Origin: Nonomuraea basaltis
Lineage (GTDB): Bacteria > Actinomycetota > Actinomycetes > Streptosporangiales > Streptosporangiaceae
DNA: 64,000 nucleotides
Direction: 5' to 3'
Assembly (NCBI RefSeq): GCF_005893125.1
Contig: NZ_VCJS01000019.1
Location: 41,643-105,642, forward strand
Positions 1 to 9,238 of the stretch are shown piece by piece. Within the stretch, counting starts at the first letter, position 1, and each line of letters begins with the position of its first letter. The notes below the pieces were generated by a model. The model worked only from the letters and a program-made list of their open reading frames with translations, was not told where the DNA came from and ran no database searches. Position numbers and translations under genes: made by a program.

Positions 1-2
1 CG

Positions 3-665
3 GGGGCCACGGATCCCGGCGAGCGGACGTTCATCCGCTGGCAGGTCGTGCACGAGACGGCCAGGATGGCGCTCGGGCTGGGGCGCAGGTGGCAGGGCAG
101 CGGAAAGTGGCTGCTGCGGGAGCTGCGCGCGCACGACCCGGAGCTCGCCCAGGAACTGCTCGCCGCGCTCGACGATCCGGCGCGCCTGGCGGCCGTCGCC
201 TCGGACGTGCTTGAGCGGGCGGGAGGGCGCCTCTGGGAGGGCTACAGGGCCGAGGGGGACCCCTTCCACCGGCCGCTGCGTCACATCGCCTCAGGGGCGC
301 TCTCGGGCGAGACGGCGCAGAGCTCCGGCATGCGCCGGCTGGCCGCGATCAGCGGCACGACCGCCGGGTCGGACCGGCTCTGGATGGGGCAGACGCACGT
401 CGCGCCCGCCACCCGCTCGTCCGACCACCATCACGGGGCGTCGGAGACGGCGATCTACGTGGTCAGCGGCACCCCGTCGTTCGTGTTCCTGGAGGGCTCG
501 CAGGAGGTGCGCCTGGACACCAAGCCCGGCGACTACGTCTTCGTGCCGCCGTACGTGCCGCACCGCGAGGAGAACCCGGACCCGTCGCAGGAGGCGGTGG
601 TCGTGATCGCCCGCAGCACCCAGGAGGCCATCGTGGTCAACCTCCCCGACCTCCGCCCCCGCTGA
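3..665 (+). CDS. Cupin protein with upstream nucleotidyltransferase-like segment (partial)
   Basis: The frame is open from the left edge, so the gene probably begins outside the window; internal starts exist at GTG 48 and ATG 66. The first ~90 visible residues are helical and Arg/Leu/Glu-rich and resemble the C-terminal helical part of small nucleotidyltransferases. From about position 276 the protein becomes a single cupin domain: a DHHHG metal-binding motif, a conserved Glu a few residues on, and a PGDYVFVPP...PH segment give the two cupin motifs. No ATG, GTG or TTG in frame sits at the point where stand-alone cupins of this type usually start, so the two parts look like one reading frame. 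It may be a natural fusion, or a cupin using CTG at 276. Specific substrate unknown. Confidence 0.6.
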   Translation, partial: GATDPGERTFIRWQVVHETARMALGLGRRWQGSGKWLLRELRAHDPELAQELLAALDDPARLAAVASDVLERAGGRLWEGYRAEGDPFHRPLRHIASGALSGETAQSSGMRRLAAISGTTAGSDRLWMGQTHVAPATRSSDHHHGASETAIYVVSGTPSFVFLEGSQEVRLDTKPGDYVFVPPYVPHREENPDPSQEAVVVIARSTQEAIVVNLPDLRPR

Positions 666-782
666 CGCGGCACATCGCACCACTGCGCGCGTCACGTGAG
701 CGCTGGTCGTGGCGCGCCGGGCCCTCGGCGGGCGGGCCATCTCGCGACACCGACCGCCGGGACACGTGCGCGGCGACCGGGG

Positions 783-3074
783 TCAGCTGCCCGCGCCGCT
801 GACCCGGTAGACGTCGAAGACCCCCTGGATGCTACGCACGGCCTTGAGCACGTGCCCCAGGTGCTTCGGGTCGCCCATCTCGAACGTGAACTTGCTGATC
901 GCGACCCGGTCCCGTGACGTCGTGACCGACGCGCTCAGGATGTTGACGTGCTGGTCGGACAGCGTCCGGGTGACGTCGGAGAGCAGGCGCGGCCGGTCCA
1001 GCGCCTCCACCTGGATGGCCACCAGGAACACGCTGTCGTCGCTCGGCGACCAGCTCACCTCGACCAGCCGGTCCGGCTGTGCCTTGAGCTGCTGGATGTT
1101 GGTGCAGTCGCCCCGGTGCACGGACACGCCGTGCCCTCGCGTGACGAACCCGACGATCTCGTCGCCGGGCACCGGGGTGCAGCACTTGGACAGGCGTACC
1201 CACACGTCGGCGTCGCCCGCCACGACCACGCCCGCGCCGCCCGCGCCACGGGGACGGCCGCGCAGCCGGGTCGGCAGCGCGGTCTCGGCGATGTCCTCCT
1301 CGGCGCTGTCGACGCCGCCGATCGAGGCCACCAGCTTCTGCACGACGGACTGGGCGGCGACGTGCCCCTCCCCCACGGCCGCGTAGAGCGCGGACACGTC
1401 GGGGTAGCGCAGGTCGCGGGCCAGCGCCAGCAGCGTCTCACCGGACATCAGCCGCTGCAGCGGCAGCCCCTGCTTGCGCATGGCGCGGCCGATGGCCTCC
1501 TTGCCCGCCTCGATCGCGGTCTCGCGGCGCTCCTTGGAGAACCACTGCCGGATCTTGTTGCGGGCCCGGCCCGACTTGACGAACTTCAGCCAGTCACGCG
1601 ACGGCCCGGCGTCGGGCGACTTGGAGGTGAAGATCTCGACGGTGTCGCCGTTGCCGAGCCGCGACTCCAGCGGCACCAGCCGCCCGTTGACGCGGGCCCC
1701 GATGCAGCGGTGGCCCACCTCGGTGTGCACGGCGTAGGCGAAGTCGACCGGCGTCGCCCCCTCGGGCAGGGGGATGACCTGGCCCTTCGGGGTGAACACG
1801 TAGACCTCGGACACCGACAGGTCGAACCGCAGCGACTCGAGGAACTCGCCCGGGTCGGAGGTCTCCTTCTGCCAGTCGAGGAGCTGGCGCAGCCAGGCCA
1901 TGTCGCTGCCCGGCTTGACCTTGCCGGTGGGGCCCGGGGCGCCGACCTCCTCTTTGTACTTCCAGTGCGCGGCCACGCCGTATTCGGCCCGGTGGTGCAT
2001 CGCGTGGGTGCGGATCTGCAGCTCCACCGGCTTGCCCTCGGGGCCGATCACCGTCGTGTGTAGCGACTGGTACATGTTGAACTTGGGCATCGCTATGTAG
2101 TCTTTGAACCGCCCGGGCACCGGGTTCCACCGGGCGTGGATGGTGCCGAGCGCCGCATAGCAGTCGCGCACGCTGTCGACCAGCACGCGGATGCCCACCA
2201 GGTCGTAGATGTCGTCGAACGCGACGTCCCTGGCGATCATCTTCTGGTAGACCGAGTAGTAGTGCTTCGGCCGGCCCTTGACCACCGCGCGGATCTTCGC
2301 CTCGCGCAGGTCGCCGGAGACCTTCTCGATGACCTCCTGCAGGAACAGGTCCCGGCGCGGCGCCCGCTCCGACACCATGCGCGCGATCTCGTCGTAGCGC
2401 TTGGGGTAGAGCATGGCGAAGGCGAGATCCTCGAGCTCCCACTTGATCGTGTTCATGCCCAGGCGGTGGGCCAGCGGGGCGAAGATCTCCAGGGTCTCGC
2501 GCGACTTCTGGTGGCGCTTGTGCTCGGGCAGGTAGCGCATGGTGCGCATGTTGTGCAGCCGGTCGGCCAGCTTGATGATCAGCACGCGGATGTCGCGCGA
2601 CATGGCGACGACCATCTTGCGCACGGTCTCGGCCTGCGCGGCGTCGCCGAACTTGACCTTGTCCAGCTTGGTCACGCCGTCGACCAGGGACGCGATGGTC
2701 TCGCCGAAGTCGCCGCGCAACTCGTCGAGGCCGTAGGCGGTGTCCTCGACCGTGTCGTGCAGCAGCGCCGCGCACAACGTCTCGTCGTCGGTGCCCAGCT
2801 CGGCAAGGATGGTCGCCACGGCGAGCGGGTGCGTGATGTACGGGTCGCCGGACTTCCGTTTCTGGTCGCGGTGGTGGTAGGCGGCGACGTCGTAGGCACG
2901 CTCGATCACGCGCAGGTCTGCCTTGGGGTGGGTGGCGCGGACCGTGCGGAACAGCGGCTCCAGCACCGGGTTCATGGCCCCACCCCCAAACCGCCGCCGG
3001 CGCGTCGCTGGCACGCCGGACGGCTCGGCACTGCCGGAGTCGGTTACATCGGGCACGACCGCATCACGGGGCAC
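783..3074 (-). CDS. rel: Bifunctional (p)ppGpp synthetase/hydrolase Rel
   Basis: Makes and degrades the stringent-response alarmone (p)ppGpp, in the cytosol and on stalled ribosomes. The 763-residue protein has the full long-Rel layout: HD hydrolase domain with H82, H106-D107 and the LADRLHNM segment near 169-176; synthetase domain with GRPKHYYS (257-264), RFKDY (312-316) and ELQIRT (341-346); TGS domain about 410-475; a CC...GDC zinc-finger-like region near 650; and a C-terminal ACT domain. Both catalytic halves look intact, so it should be bifunctional. The N-terminal extension is shorter than in M. tuberculosis. Start GTG 3074 is supported by GGGAGGAG seven bases upstream. It lies 105 bp after apt, the usual actinobacterial secDF-apt-rel order. 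Confidence 0.96.
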   Translation of the reverse strand: MPRDAVVPDVTDSGSAEPSGVPATRRRRFGGGAMNPVLEPLFRTVRATHPKADLRVIERAYDVAAYHHRDQKRKSGDPYITHPLAVATILAELGTDDETLCAALLHDTVEDTAYGLDELRGDFGETIASLVDGVTKLDKVKFGDAAQAETVRKMVVAMSRDIRVLIIKLADRLHNMRTMRYLPEHKRHQKSRETLEIFAPLAHRLGMNTIKWELEDLAFAMLYPKRYDEIARMVSERAPRRDLFLQEVIEKVSGDLREAKIRAVVKGRPKHYYSVYQKMIARDVAFDDIYDLVGIRVLVDSVRDCYAALGTIHARWNPVPGRFKDYIAMPKFNMYQSLHTTVIGPEGKPVELQIRTHAMHHRAEYGVAAHWKYKEEVGAPGPTGKVKPGSDMAWLRQLLDWQKETSDPGEFLESLRFDLSVSEVYVFTPKGQVIPLPEGATPVDFAYAVHTEVGHRCIGARVNGRLVPLESRLGNGDTVEIFTSKSPDAGPSRDWLKFVKSGRARNKIRQWFSKERRETAIEAGKEAIGRAMRKQGLPLQRLMSGETLLALARDLRYPDVSALYAAVGEGHVAAQSVVQKLVASIGGVDSAEEDIAETALPTRLRGRPRGAGGAGVVVAGDADVWVRLSKCCTPVPGDEIVGFVTRGHGVSVHRGDCTNIQQLKAQPDRLVEVSWSPSDDSVFLVAIQVEALDRPRLLSDVTRTLSDQHVNILSASVTTSRDRVAISKFTFEMGDPKHLGHVLKAVRSIQGVFDVYRVSGAGS

Positions 3075-3120
3075 ACGGACTCCTCCCGCAATGGCTCCTC
3101 ACGCAATTGGCTCCTCACGT
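3075..3120 (-). promoter_or_regulatory. Tandem Shine-Dalgarno-like repeats ahead of rel
   Basis: Reading the minus strand, a 15-16 nt unit containing TGAGGAGCC followed by ATTGCG is repeated in tandem (plus-strand 3087-3101 and 3102-3117), directly before the GGGAGGAG that serves the rel GTG start. Three AGGAG cores therefore stand in a row. TTG codons inside the repeats could open a short frame that runs across the rel start in another phase. The repeat is seen directly; a role in translational control is inference. Confidence 0.5.
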
Positions 3121-3179
3121 TCGAGTCCAGATCCCTCAGTGTATCCAGGCCGCGAACCCGGGGCCGTCGCGGGCCGGAC

Positions 3180-3698
3180 TCAGACGATCACCAGGGAGTG
3201 CAGGTCCACTCCTGTCAACCGCTCACGTCCCTTGAGAAAGCCCAGCTCCATGAGCACCGCGATGCCGATGACCTGGGCGCCCGCCCTCTCCACCAGCTCC
3301 ACGGTCGCCTTCGCCGTGCCGCCCGTGGCCAGCACGTCGTCGACGATGAGAACCCGGTCACCCGGCGTGAAGGCGTCCCGGTGGACCTCGATGGTCGCGG
3401 AGCCGTACTCCAGATCGTAGGACTCTTCCAGGGTCGCGGCGGGCAGTTTCCCCTTCTTCCGCACCGGCACGAACCCGGCCGCCGCCCGATACGCCACCGG
3501 CGCCGCCAGAATGAACCCGCGCGCCTCGATCCCGACGATCTTGTCGGCCTGGTGGAGCCCGGCCAGCTCGTCCACCACGGCCGCCATCGCCACCGGGTCG
3601 GCCAGGAGCGGGGTGATGTCCTTGAACAGGACACCCGGCTTGGGGTAGTCGGGGACGTCCCTGATCCGCTCCAGGATCAACGTGCTCAGCTCGCTCAT
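3180..3698 (-). CDS. apt: Adenine phosphoribosyltransferase
   Basis: Salvages adenine: adenine plus PRPP gives AMP and pyrophosphate. The 172-residue protein is of normal length. The PRPP-binding loop is [14 protein letters not shown] at residues 116-129, preceded by the GIEARGFI substrate-side segment and the RKKGKLP flexible loop typical of Apt. The frame is open much further upstream, but ATG 3698 with AGGGAAG just before it and the family start MSELSTLI settle the start. It lies between secF and rel as in other actinobacteria, separated from secF by two strong hairpins, so it probably has its own promoter or shares one with rel. Confidence 0.95.
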   Translation of the reverse strand: MSELSTLILERIRDVPDYPKPGVLFKDITPLLADPVAMAAVVDELAGLHQADKIVGIEARGFILAAPVAYRAAAGFVPVRKKGKLPAATLEESYDLEYGSATIEVHRDAFTPGDRVLIVDDVLATGGTAKATVELVERAGAQVIGIAVLMELGFLKGRERLTGVDLHSLVIV

Positions 3699-3757
3699 GG
3701 CGCTTCCCTCGCATCTCTCAACCGGGCCGTGTGCCGGGCTCCATGATGCTGCATCCC

Positions 3758-3794
3758 GGCCCCCGTCCGGACCGGCCCGGCCCGGACGGGGGCC
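3758..3794 (-). terminator. 13-bp GC hairpin between secF and apt
   Basis: Perfect 13-bp inverted repeat (3758-3770 with 3782-3794) and an 11-nt loop. There is no T-run, as is common in high-GC actinobacteria. It lies upstream of apt and downstream of secF on the transcribed minus strand, together with the hairpin at 3852-3909. Confidence 0.55.
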
Positions 3795-3851
3795 TGGACG
3801 TCCTCCGGCGCCCGGGACGTCCCCGAGTCCCACCTCGGGCGCCAGCGGCCC

Positions 3852-3909
3852 GCACGCACACGACGACGCCCCCGCCCCGGTGAAGGGCGAGGGCGTCGTC
3901 CGTGCGTGC
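3852..3909 (-). terminator. Long hairpin just after the secF stop
   Basis: An inverted repeat of about 18-19 bp with one bulged base (left arm from GCACGCAC at 3852, right arm ending GTGCGTGC at about 3908) starts about 10 nt beyond the secF stop on the minus strand. Best read as the intrinsic terminator of the yajC-secD-secF operon. It lacks a clear U-tract. Confidence 0.65.
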
Positions 3910-3919
3910 GCCGTCCCGG

Positions 3920-4912
3920 CTACCGCTTGGCTACGGCCGCGCTTTTGGAACCCTTCGCCCCCTTGCCGCCGCCGGTCGAGGCGAGCCTCTTGGCGATGGC
4001 CTGGTACTTCGGCTCCCGCTCCTTGAGCGTGACCAGCAGCGGCGTGGCCACGCACAGCGAGGAGTACGTACCGACGATCATGCCGACGAACAGGGCCAGC
4101 GCCAGGTCCTTCAGCGTGCCCGCGCCGAGCAGCGTGGTGCCGATGAACAGGATCGCCGCCACCGGCAGGATCGCGACCAGCGACGTGTTCAGCGACCGGA
4201 TCAGCGTGTGGTTGAGCGCGTTGTTGGCCGCCATCGAGTACGTCTGCTTGGACGTGTGGCCCAGCTTGGCCGTGACTTCCTTGATCATGTCGAACACCAC
4301 GACCGCGTCGTAGAGCGAGTAACCGAGGATGGTCAGGAAGCCCAGCAGCGTCGCCGGCGTGACCTCGAAGCCCGACCAGGCGTAGACGCCGGCGGTGATG
4401 ACGAGGTCGTGGATGAGCGCGACGATGGCGGCCAGCGCCATCTTCGGCTCGAACGCCATCGACAGGTACAAGATGATCGCCAGCATGAACACGCCCAGGC
4501 CTATCCAGGCCTTCTGGGACACCTCACCGCCCCAGGACGCGCCGATCGACTGGACGTCGATCTGGTTGACGGGGGCGTTGAAGTCCTTGGAGATCGCGGT
4601 CTGCACCTGGTTGAGGGTGCCTTCCGAGAGGGTCTCCGTGGTGACCCGCCAGCGCTCGCCGGCGGTCTGCACGATCGGCTGATGCACGCCCTCGTCCTGG
4701 AAGGTCTCGCGGATCTGCTCGATGCTCGCGCTCGGCGCGCTGAACGAGAAGACCGAGCCGCCCTTGAACTCCACACCCAGGTTGAGCCCGTTGATCAGCA
4801 GACCGGCGAGCGAGATGACCAGCAGCAGGCCGGACAGGCCGTACCACAGCTTCCAGCGGCCGACGAAGTCGACGTCGATCTCGCCGCGGTAGAGGCGACG
4901 CCCCAGTCCCAT
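3920..4912 (-). CDS. secF: Protein translocase subunit SecF
   Basis: Membrane subunit of the SecDF complex that uses proton motive force to help the SecYEG/SecA channel complete export. The 330-residue protein has a first membrane helix after the [19 protein letters not shown] start, a [11 protein letters not shown] segment (the SecF version of the SecD family D1 motif), an extracytoplasmic domain at about 60-150, then five hydrophobic segments to about residue 300 and a Lys/Ala-rich tail. The ATG lies one base after the secD stop, so the two are translationally linked. Confidence 0.95.
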   Translation of the reverse strand: MGLGRRLYRGEIDVDFVGRWKLWYGLSGLLLVISLAGLLINGLNLGVEFKGGSVFSFSAPSASIEQIRETFQDEGVHQPIVQTAGERWRVTTETLSEGTLNQVQTAISKDFNAPVNQIDVQSIGASWGGEVSQKAWIGLGVFMLAIILYLSMAFEPKMALAAIVALIHDLVITAGVYAWSGFEVTPATLLGFLTILGYSLYDAVVVFDMIKEVTAKLGHTSKQTYSMAANNALNHTLIRSLNTSLVAILPVAAILFIGTTLLGAGTLKDLALALFVGMIVGTYSSLCVATPLLVTLKEREPKYQAIAKRLASTGGGKGAKGSKSAAVAKR

Positions 4913-4913
4913 C

Positions 4914-6680
4914 TCAGGCCTCCTGCGGAGTGGTCGTGCGGGCGGCCGTGCCGGTCTCGCTCATGCGCTCGGCGTCGAGACCGGACAGCGGGTGCCCCTT
5001 GGCGAAGAACTTCAGCTTCGCCAGCATGGCGATGAACGGCTTCGTGAACAGGAACACCACCACGACGTCGATCAGCGTGGTCAGGCCCATCGCGAACGCG
5101 AAGCCGGCCACACCGCCCACGGCCAGGAAGTAGAGCACGATCGCGGCGATGAACATGACGGCGTCGGCGATCAGGATCGTGCGGCGGGCGCGGACCCAGG
5201 CCACCTCGATGGCCGCGCGGAGCGACCGCCGTCCTTCCTTCATCTCGTCACGTATGCGTTCGAAGTAGACGATGAAGGAGTCGGCGGTGATGCCGATCGA
5301 GACCACCAGGCCGATGATGTGCGGCAGCGACAGCCGGAAGCCGGCGTTGTGGCCGAGCACGACCACCGACGTGTACGTGATGACCGAGGCCACGACGAGG
5401 CTCAGCACCGCCACGATGCCCAGGCCCCGGTAGTAGAACAGGCAGTAGAGCACCACGAGCGCCAGGCCGATGATGCCCGCGATCAGGCCGCCCTCCAGCT
5501 GGTCCTGGCCCAGGGTCGAGGACACCGTGTCGATCGAGCTGCGGTTGAACTTCAGCGGCAGCGCGCCGTACTTCAGCTGGTCGGCCAGGTTGGTGGAGCT
5601 GATCTGGTCGAAACCGCCGGTGATCTCGGCGCGGCCGCCGGTGATCGGGCTGATGATGTTGGGGGCGGTGATGACCACGCCGTCGAGGACGACCGCGACC
5701 TTGTTGCGCGGCTCCTGCGAGTTGTAGGCCTGCGTGGTGAGGTCGCCCCAGGCGCCCGCGCCCTTGCTCTTGAAGTCGAGCTGGACGACCCATTCGGTGG
5801 TGCCCTGCTGGATGCCGGCGGTGGCCGTGTCGATGTCGGTGCCGACGACCTTGGCGACGTCGAGGACGTACTTGTAGCTGCCGTCGGTCTCGCAGGCGGC
5901 GTACTGCTTGGCCGGGTCGTCCTGGACGCCCTGGCCGCGGTTGGCCGGGTCGGCGCAGTTGAGCTTGTTGAACTGGGCCAGCACCGCCGGGTCGATGCCC
6001 TCGGTGTTGATGCCGGCGTTCGGGTCCTCGGCGGGCGGCGGGCCGGCCGACCCGGTCGGCGACGCGGCCGGCGTGGCCTTGGCGTCCTGCTTCTTGCCCT
6101 GGGCGCTCTGCGTGGCCGACGGCTGCGCCGAGGCCGACGCGCTAGGGGTCGGCGCGGTCAGCGCCGACGACAGCGCCTTGCCCGTCGGCGACGCGCTGGG
6201 CGTGCCCGCGGACTGGGACGGCTTGGCCGAGCCCGTCGCGGAAGCGGAGGGCGAGGCGGTCGGCGTGGGCGCGTTGGTGGCCAGGTTTTGCGGCACCTGC
6301 GTGGCCGCCATCGCGAGCACCTGGCGGAAGCGCAGCTCCGCGGTGGTGGCGACCAGCTTGATGGCCTCGCTCTGCCCGACGCCCGGGATGGAGATGATGA
6401 TGTTGTCGCCGGACTTGGCGACCTCCGCGTCGGAAATGCCGGTGCCGTTGACTCGGTCCCGGATGATGTTGACCGCGCGGTCAAGGATCTCCTCGGGCGG
6501 AGCCTTGCCGTTCTGAGTCACGGGAGACAGAGTCACCGTCGTGCCGCCGGCGAGGTCGAGCCCCAGCTTGGGCGTGAACGCCCTCTGCAGGAGCATCGTC
6601 CCGCCCAGGGCGAGGATGAGCGCCAGCAGCACCAGGAGCGTTCGCCCCGGTCGGCTGTGGCGGCTGGTCGGTCGGGCCAC
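4914..6680 (-). CDS. secD: Protein translocase subunit SecD
   Basis: Partner of SecF in proton-driven protein export. The 588-residue protein has a first membrane helix at about 14-34, the D1 motif LGLDLAGGTTVTL at about 39-51, a large extracytoplasmic region, and five C-terminal membrane helices from about 395. Unusual is a Ser/Ala/Pro/Thr-rich, low-complexity insert at about residues 134-222 (DNA 6015-6281) within the extracytoplasmic region, made of SPSAS/PTPSAS-like words. Start GTG 6680 has only a weak ribosome site (GAAAGAA). yajC lies 43 bp upstream. Confidence 0.94.
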   Translation of the reverse strand: MARPTSRHSRPGRTLLVLLALILALGGTMLLQRAFTPKLGLDLAGGTTVTLSPVTQNGKAPPEEILDRAVNIIRDRVNGTGISDAEVAKSGDNIIISIPGVGQSEAIKLVATTAELRFRQVLAMAATQVPQNLATNAPTPTASPSASATGSAKPSQSAGTPSASPTGKALSSALTAPTPSASASAQPSATQSAQGKKQDAKATPAASPTGSAGPPPAEDPNAGINTEGIDPAVLAQFNKLNCADPANRGQGVQDDPAKQYAACETDGSYKYVLDVAKVVGTDIDTATAGIQQGTTEWVVQLDFKSKGAGAWGDLTTQAYNSQEPRNKVAVVLDGVVITAPNIISPITGGRAEITGGFDQISSTNLADQLKYGALPLKFNRSSIDTVSSTLGQDQLEGGLIAGIIGLALVVLYCLFYYRGLGIVAVLSLVVASVITYTSVVVLGHNAGFRLSLPHIIGLVVSIGITADSFIVYFERIRDEMKEGRRSLRAAIEVAWVRARRTILIADAVMFIAAIVLYFLAVGGVAGFAFAMGLTTLIDVVVVFLFTKPFIAMLAKLKFFAKGHPLSGLDAERMSETGTAARTTTPQEA

Positions 6681-6723
6681 TGGTCGTCAGTTCTTTCGGA
6701 TAGAGGTTTGTCGCAGAGCTTAG

Positions 6724-7089
6724 TCAGGACTGCTTGGTGTTGGAGTCCTGGTCTCCGTTCTGGTCCACGGTGGTCTCGGACTCCTTGTCATCCTCCCCCG
6801 CCTCGTCCGTCGCGGAGGCGTCGCCGGGCGTGACGACGCGGCCGATCGCGGCCTTCACCCAGCGGGTCTCGATGCCGGGCGCGACCTCGAGAACGACGTC
6901 ATCATTGTCCACCGCGACCACGGTGGCGAACAGACCTGTCGTCGTCATGACACGCGCGCCGGGCGCCAAGGAGTTCTGCATCCGGACCGCCTCTTGCTGG
7001 CGCTTGCGCTGGGGGCGGATCAGCAGGAAGTAGAACACCACCACCAAAAGAATCAGCGGCAGGATGCTTCCGAGTTGTCCCATGTCCAT
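6724..7089 (-). CDS. yajC: Preprotein translocase subunit YajC
   Basis: Small membrane protein associated with SecDF. 121 residues: one N-terminal membrane helix (LGSILPLILLVVVFYFLLI), the RPQRKRQQE basic segment, and the family core PGARVMTTTGLFATVV, followed by an acidic, Asp/Glu/Gln-rich tail of about 35 residues. The frame extends upstream, but ATG 7089 has GGAAGG nine bases before it; ATG 7083 two codons later is an alternative. First gene of the yajC-secD-secF operon. Confidence 0.92.
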   Translation of the reverse strand: MDMGQLGSILPLILLVVVFYFLLIRPQRKRQQEAVRMQNSLAPGARVMTTTGLFATVVAVDNDDVVLEVAPGIETRWVKAAIGRVVTPGDASATDEAGEDDKESETTVDQNGDQDSNTKQS

Positions 7090-7300
7090 AAGGGGCGACC
7101 TTCCATTGTCGTACAAGGAGTTGACACCGGCCTCGCGCCGGAAATTCCGTGCGTTGCGTCGGGCCGCGCCGCTCAGCACGTCAGCCTACACAGCCAGCCA
7201 AGCCACGGAGTGTAGGCGCTTGTTGCGAAACGCGGCAACGAGGCAGCGTTTCGGCGCGCGGGGAAGTTCCCGATTTGAAACGGTTGCAACCGATTCGTAA
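7090..7300 (-). promoter_or_regulatory. ruvB-yajC intergenic region with hairpin and palindrome
   Basis: The 211 bp between the ruvB stop and the yajC start hold an 8-bp hairpin (CGAAACGC/GCGTTTCG, 7226-7253), a possible ruvB terminator, and a perfect 12-bp palindrome CGGTTGCAACCG at 7281-7292 flanked by A/T-rich bases. The palindrome resembles LacI-family operators (central CG-NNNN-CG). No clear -10/-35 pair was recognised. The yajC-secDF promoter must lie here or further upstream. Confidence 0.45.
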
Positions 7301-8332
7301 TCAGTCGAAAAGCGAGGCTCCGAACGCATCTGGGGGCGGTGTCATGCCGAGGTGGGTCCACGCGGCCGCGGTCGCGACCCGCCCGCGGGGCGTCCTGGCC
7401 AGCAGCCCCTGGCGTACGAGGAACGGCTCGGCCACCACCTCGACGGTCTCCGGCTCCTCCCCCACCGCCACGGCCAGCGTGGAAAGGCCGACCGGACCAC
7501 CGCCGAACTTCCTCAGCAGCGCGCCGAGCACCGCGCGGTCGAGCCGGTCGAGCCCTTCGGCGTCGACCTCGTACAGGTTGAGCGCCGCGGAGGCGATCTC
7601 GCGGTCGATCACGCCGCCGGTGCGCACGTCGGCGAAGTCGCGCACGCGGCGCAGCAGCCGGTTGGCGATGCGGGGCGTGCCCCGCGAACGCCTGGCGATC
7701 TCGTGGGCGCCCTCGGCGGGGAGGTCGACACCGAGCAGCTTGGCCGACCGGTAGAGCACCTGCTCCAGCTCGCCGACCTCGTAGAAGTCCATGTGCGCGG
7801 TGAAGCCGAACCTGTCGCGCAGCGGCGCCGGCAGCAGCCCGGCCCGCGTGGTGGCCCCGACCAGCGTGAACGCCGCGATGTCGAGCGGGATCGCGGTGGC
7901 GCCCGGGCCCTTGCCCACGATGATGTCGACCCGGAAGTCCTCCATGGCGAGGTAGAGCATCTCCTCGGCGGGCCTGGCCATCCGGTGGATCTCGTCGATG
8001 AACAGCACCTCGCCCTCGGCCAGCGTGGACAGGATGGCCGCGAGGTCGCCGGCCCGCTCCAGCGCGGGGCCGGAGGTGATCCTGAGGGGCGCGTTCAGCT
8101 CCGCCGCTATGATCATCGCCAGGGTGGTCTTGCCGAGTCCCGGGGAGCCGCTCATCAGCACGTGGTCCGGCGGCCGCTGCCGGCGCAGGGCGCTCTCGAG
8201 CACGAGCGACAGCTGCTCGCGCACGCGGCCCTGGCCGATGAACTCGCCGAGCCGCTTGGGCCGCAGCGCCGCCTCGATCTGCAGCTCGTCGCCGGCGGCA
8301 TCGGGCGACACGAGCTCTCGCTCAACCCCCAC
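7301..8332 (-). CDS. ruvB: Holliday junction branch migration ATPase RuvB
   Basis: Hexameric AAA+ motor that drives branch migration at Holliday junctions loaded by RuvA. Shows Walker [10 protein letters not shown], Walker B LFIDEIHR, the sensor segment LVGATTRAG, the arginine-finger region LRDRFG, and the C-terminal winged-helix domain. Two GTG starts compete: 8341 has AGGAGG only one base away, too close to work, so GTG 8332 (343 residues, ten-base spacing) is preferred. Last gene of the ruvC-ruvA-ruvB group. Confidence 0.95.
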   Translation of the reverse strand: MGVERELVSPDAAGDELQIEAALRPKRLGEFIGQGRVREQLSLVLESALRRQRPPDHVLMSGSPGLGKTTLAMIIAAELNAPLRITSGPALERAGDLAAILSTLAEGEVLFIDEIHRMARPAEEMLYLAMEDFRVDIIVGKGPGATAIPLDIAAFTLVGATTRAGLLPAPLRDRFGFTAHMDFYEVGELEQVLYRSAKLLGVDLPAEGAHEIARRSRGTPRIANRLLRRVRDFADVRTGGVIDREIASAALNLYEVDAEGLDRLDRAVLGALLRKFGGGPVGLSTLAVAVGEEPETVEVVAEPFLVRQGLLARTPRGRVATAAAWTHLGMTPPPDAFGASLFD

Positions 8333-8548
8333 GCCGACCACGCCTCCTCACCCGGACCACACCATTACCGCCCTGCCCCAAACCGCCCGGCGTCAGCAGC
8401 ATCCCACGCCGAGCCCACAGAGCGCCGCGCTCTCCCGCGCCGCCGCAGGACCGAACCGCGGGGTCCGAAGTTATCACCGCGCCGCGACGGTGGGAGGCGG
8501 TGCAGCGGGGCGCGGCACGACCCGGACGGTGCCCGGCCGGGACCGTGC

Positions 8549-9169
8549 TCATCGGACGCTCAAGGCGCGCAGAGCCGCCTTGAGCAGGGCGGCGACCTGC
8601 GGCTGGCGGCCGGCGACGAGCTCGGCGTCGGCGTCGGGCTCCACGATGGCGATCGCCTCGTCGGCGTCCTTGCCGGAGTAGCCCAGCCCGACCAGCCCCG
8701 AGTGGACCTGCTCCCGCCACGCCGCCATCCGCCGCTGCCCGTTGAGCGCGGCGTTGACGGCCTCCTCGGGCGTGCCGAGCCGGTCTTTGAGCTCCAGCAC
8801 GATGCGCTGGGCGCCTTTCTGCCCGATGCCCGGCACCTGCGTGAGCGCCTTGAGGTCCGCACTGGCCATGGCGACGCGCAGCGCATTGGGCGTGTGCACG
8901 GCGAGCATGGCGAGGGCCAGCTTGGGCCCGACGCCGCTGGCCGTCTGCAGCAGCTCGAACACGGCGCGCTCGTCGTCGGCGGCGAACCCGTAGAGGGTGA
9001 GCGACTCCTCGCGCACCACCAGCGACGTGGCCAGGCGCGCCTCCTCGCCGACGCGCAGCGTGGCGAGCGTGCCCGGGGTGCAGTGGATGAGCATGCCGAC
9101 GCCGCCGACCTCGATCACGGCCCCGTCCGGGGCGATCGCCGCCACCTTCCCGGCCACCGAGGCGATCAC
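8549..9169 (-). CDS. ruvA: Holliday junction binding protein RuvA
   Basis: Tetrameric DNA-binding platform that recognises Holliday junctions and loads RuvB. 206 residues, with N-terminal OB fold (starting [12 protein letters not shown]), two helix-hairpin-helix elements (ASGVGPKLALAML and VPGIGQKGAQRIVLEL) and a C-terminal RuvB-binding domain (GLVGLGYSGKDADEAI). Start GTG 9169 lies in the last copy of a 29-nt tandem repeat that duplicates the start region. The preceding small reading frame ends in a GTGA overlap with this start, so ruvA is probably translated by coupling. Confidence 0.95.
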   Translation of the reverse strand: MIASVAGKVAAIAPDGAVIEVGGVGMLIHCTPGTLATLRVGEEARLATSLVVREESLTLYGFAADDERAVFELLQTASGVGPKLALAMLAVHTPNALRVAMASADLKALTQVPGIGQKGAQRIVLELKDRLGTPEEAVNAALNGQRRMAAWREQVHSGLVGLGYSGKDADEAIAIVEPDADAELVAGRQPQVAALLKAALRALSVR

Positions 9170-9238
9170 AGCTCCACCTCGGCCACTGACGCGATCACAG
9201 CTCGACCCCGGTCACTGACGCGATCACAGCTCGACCCC
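9152..9238 (-). repeat. 29-nt tandem repeat, three copies, covering the ruvA start
   Basis: Three head-to-tail 29-nt copies at 9152-9180, 9181-9209 and 9210-9238. The two ruvC-proximal copies differ by one base and the ruvA-proximal one by a few. Each copy contains GAGCTGTGATCGC on the minus strand, that is, a GTG start followed by the first ruvA codons. Because 29 is not a multiple of three, each copy shifts frame and ends with TGA overlapping the next GTG (GTGA). Confidence 0.9.

Noticed and set aside
2136..3746. 536-codon plus-strand frame over rel and apt
   Set aside because: Runs antisense to two well-conserved genes and shows no recognisable domain.
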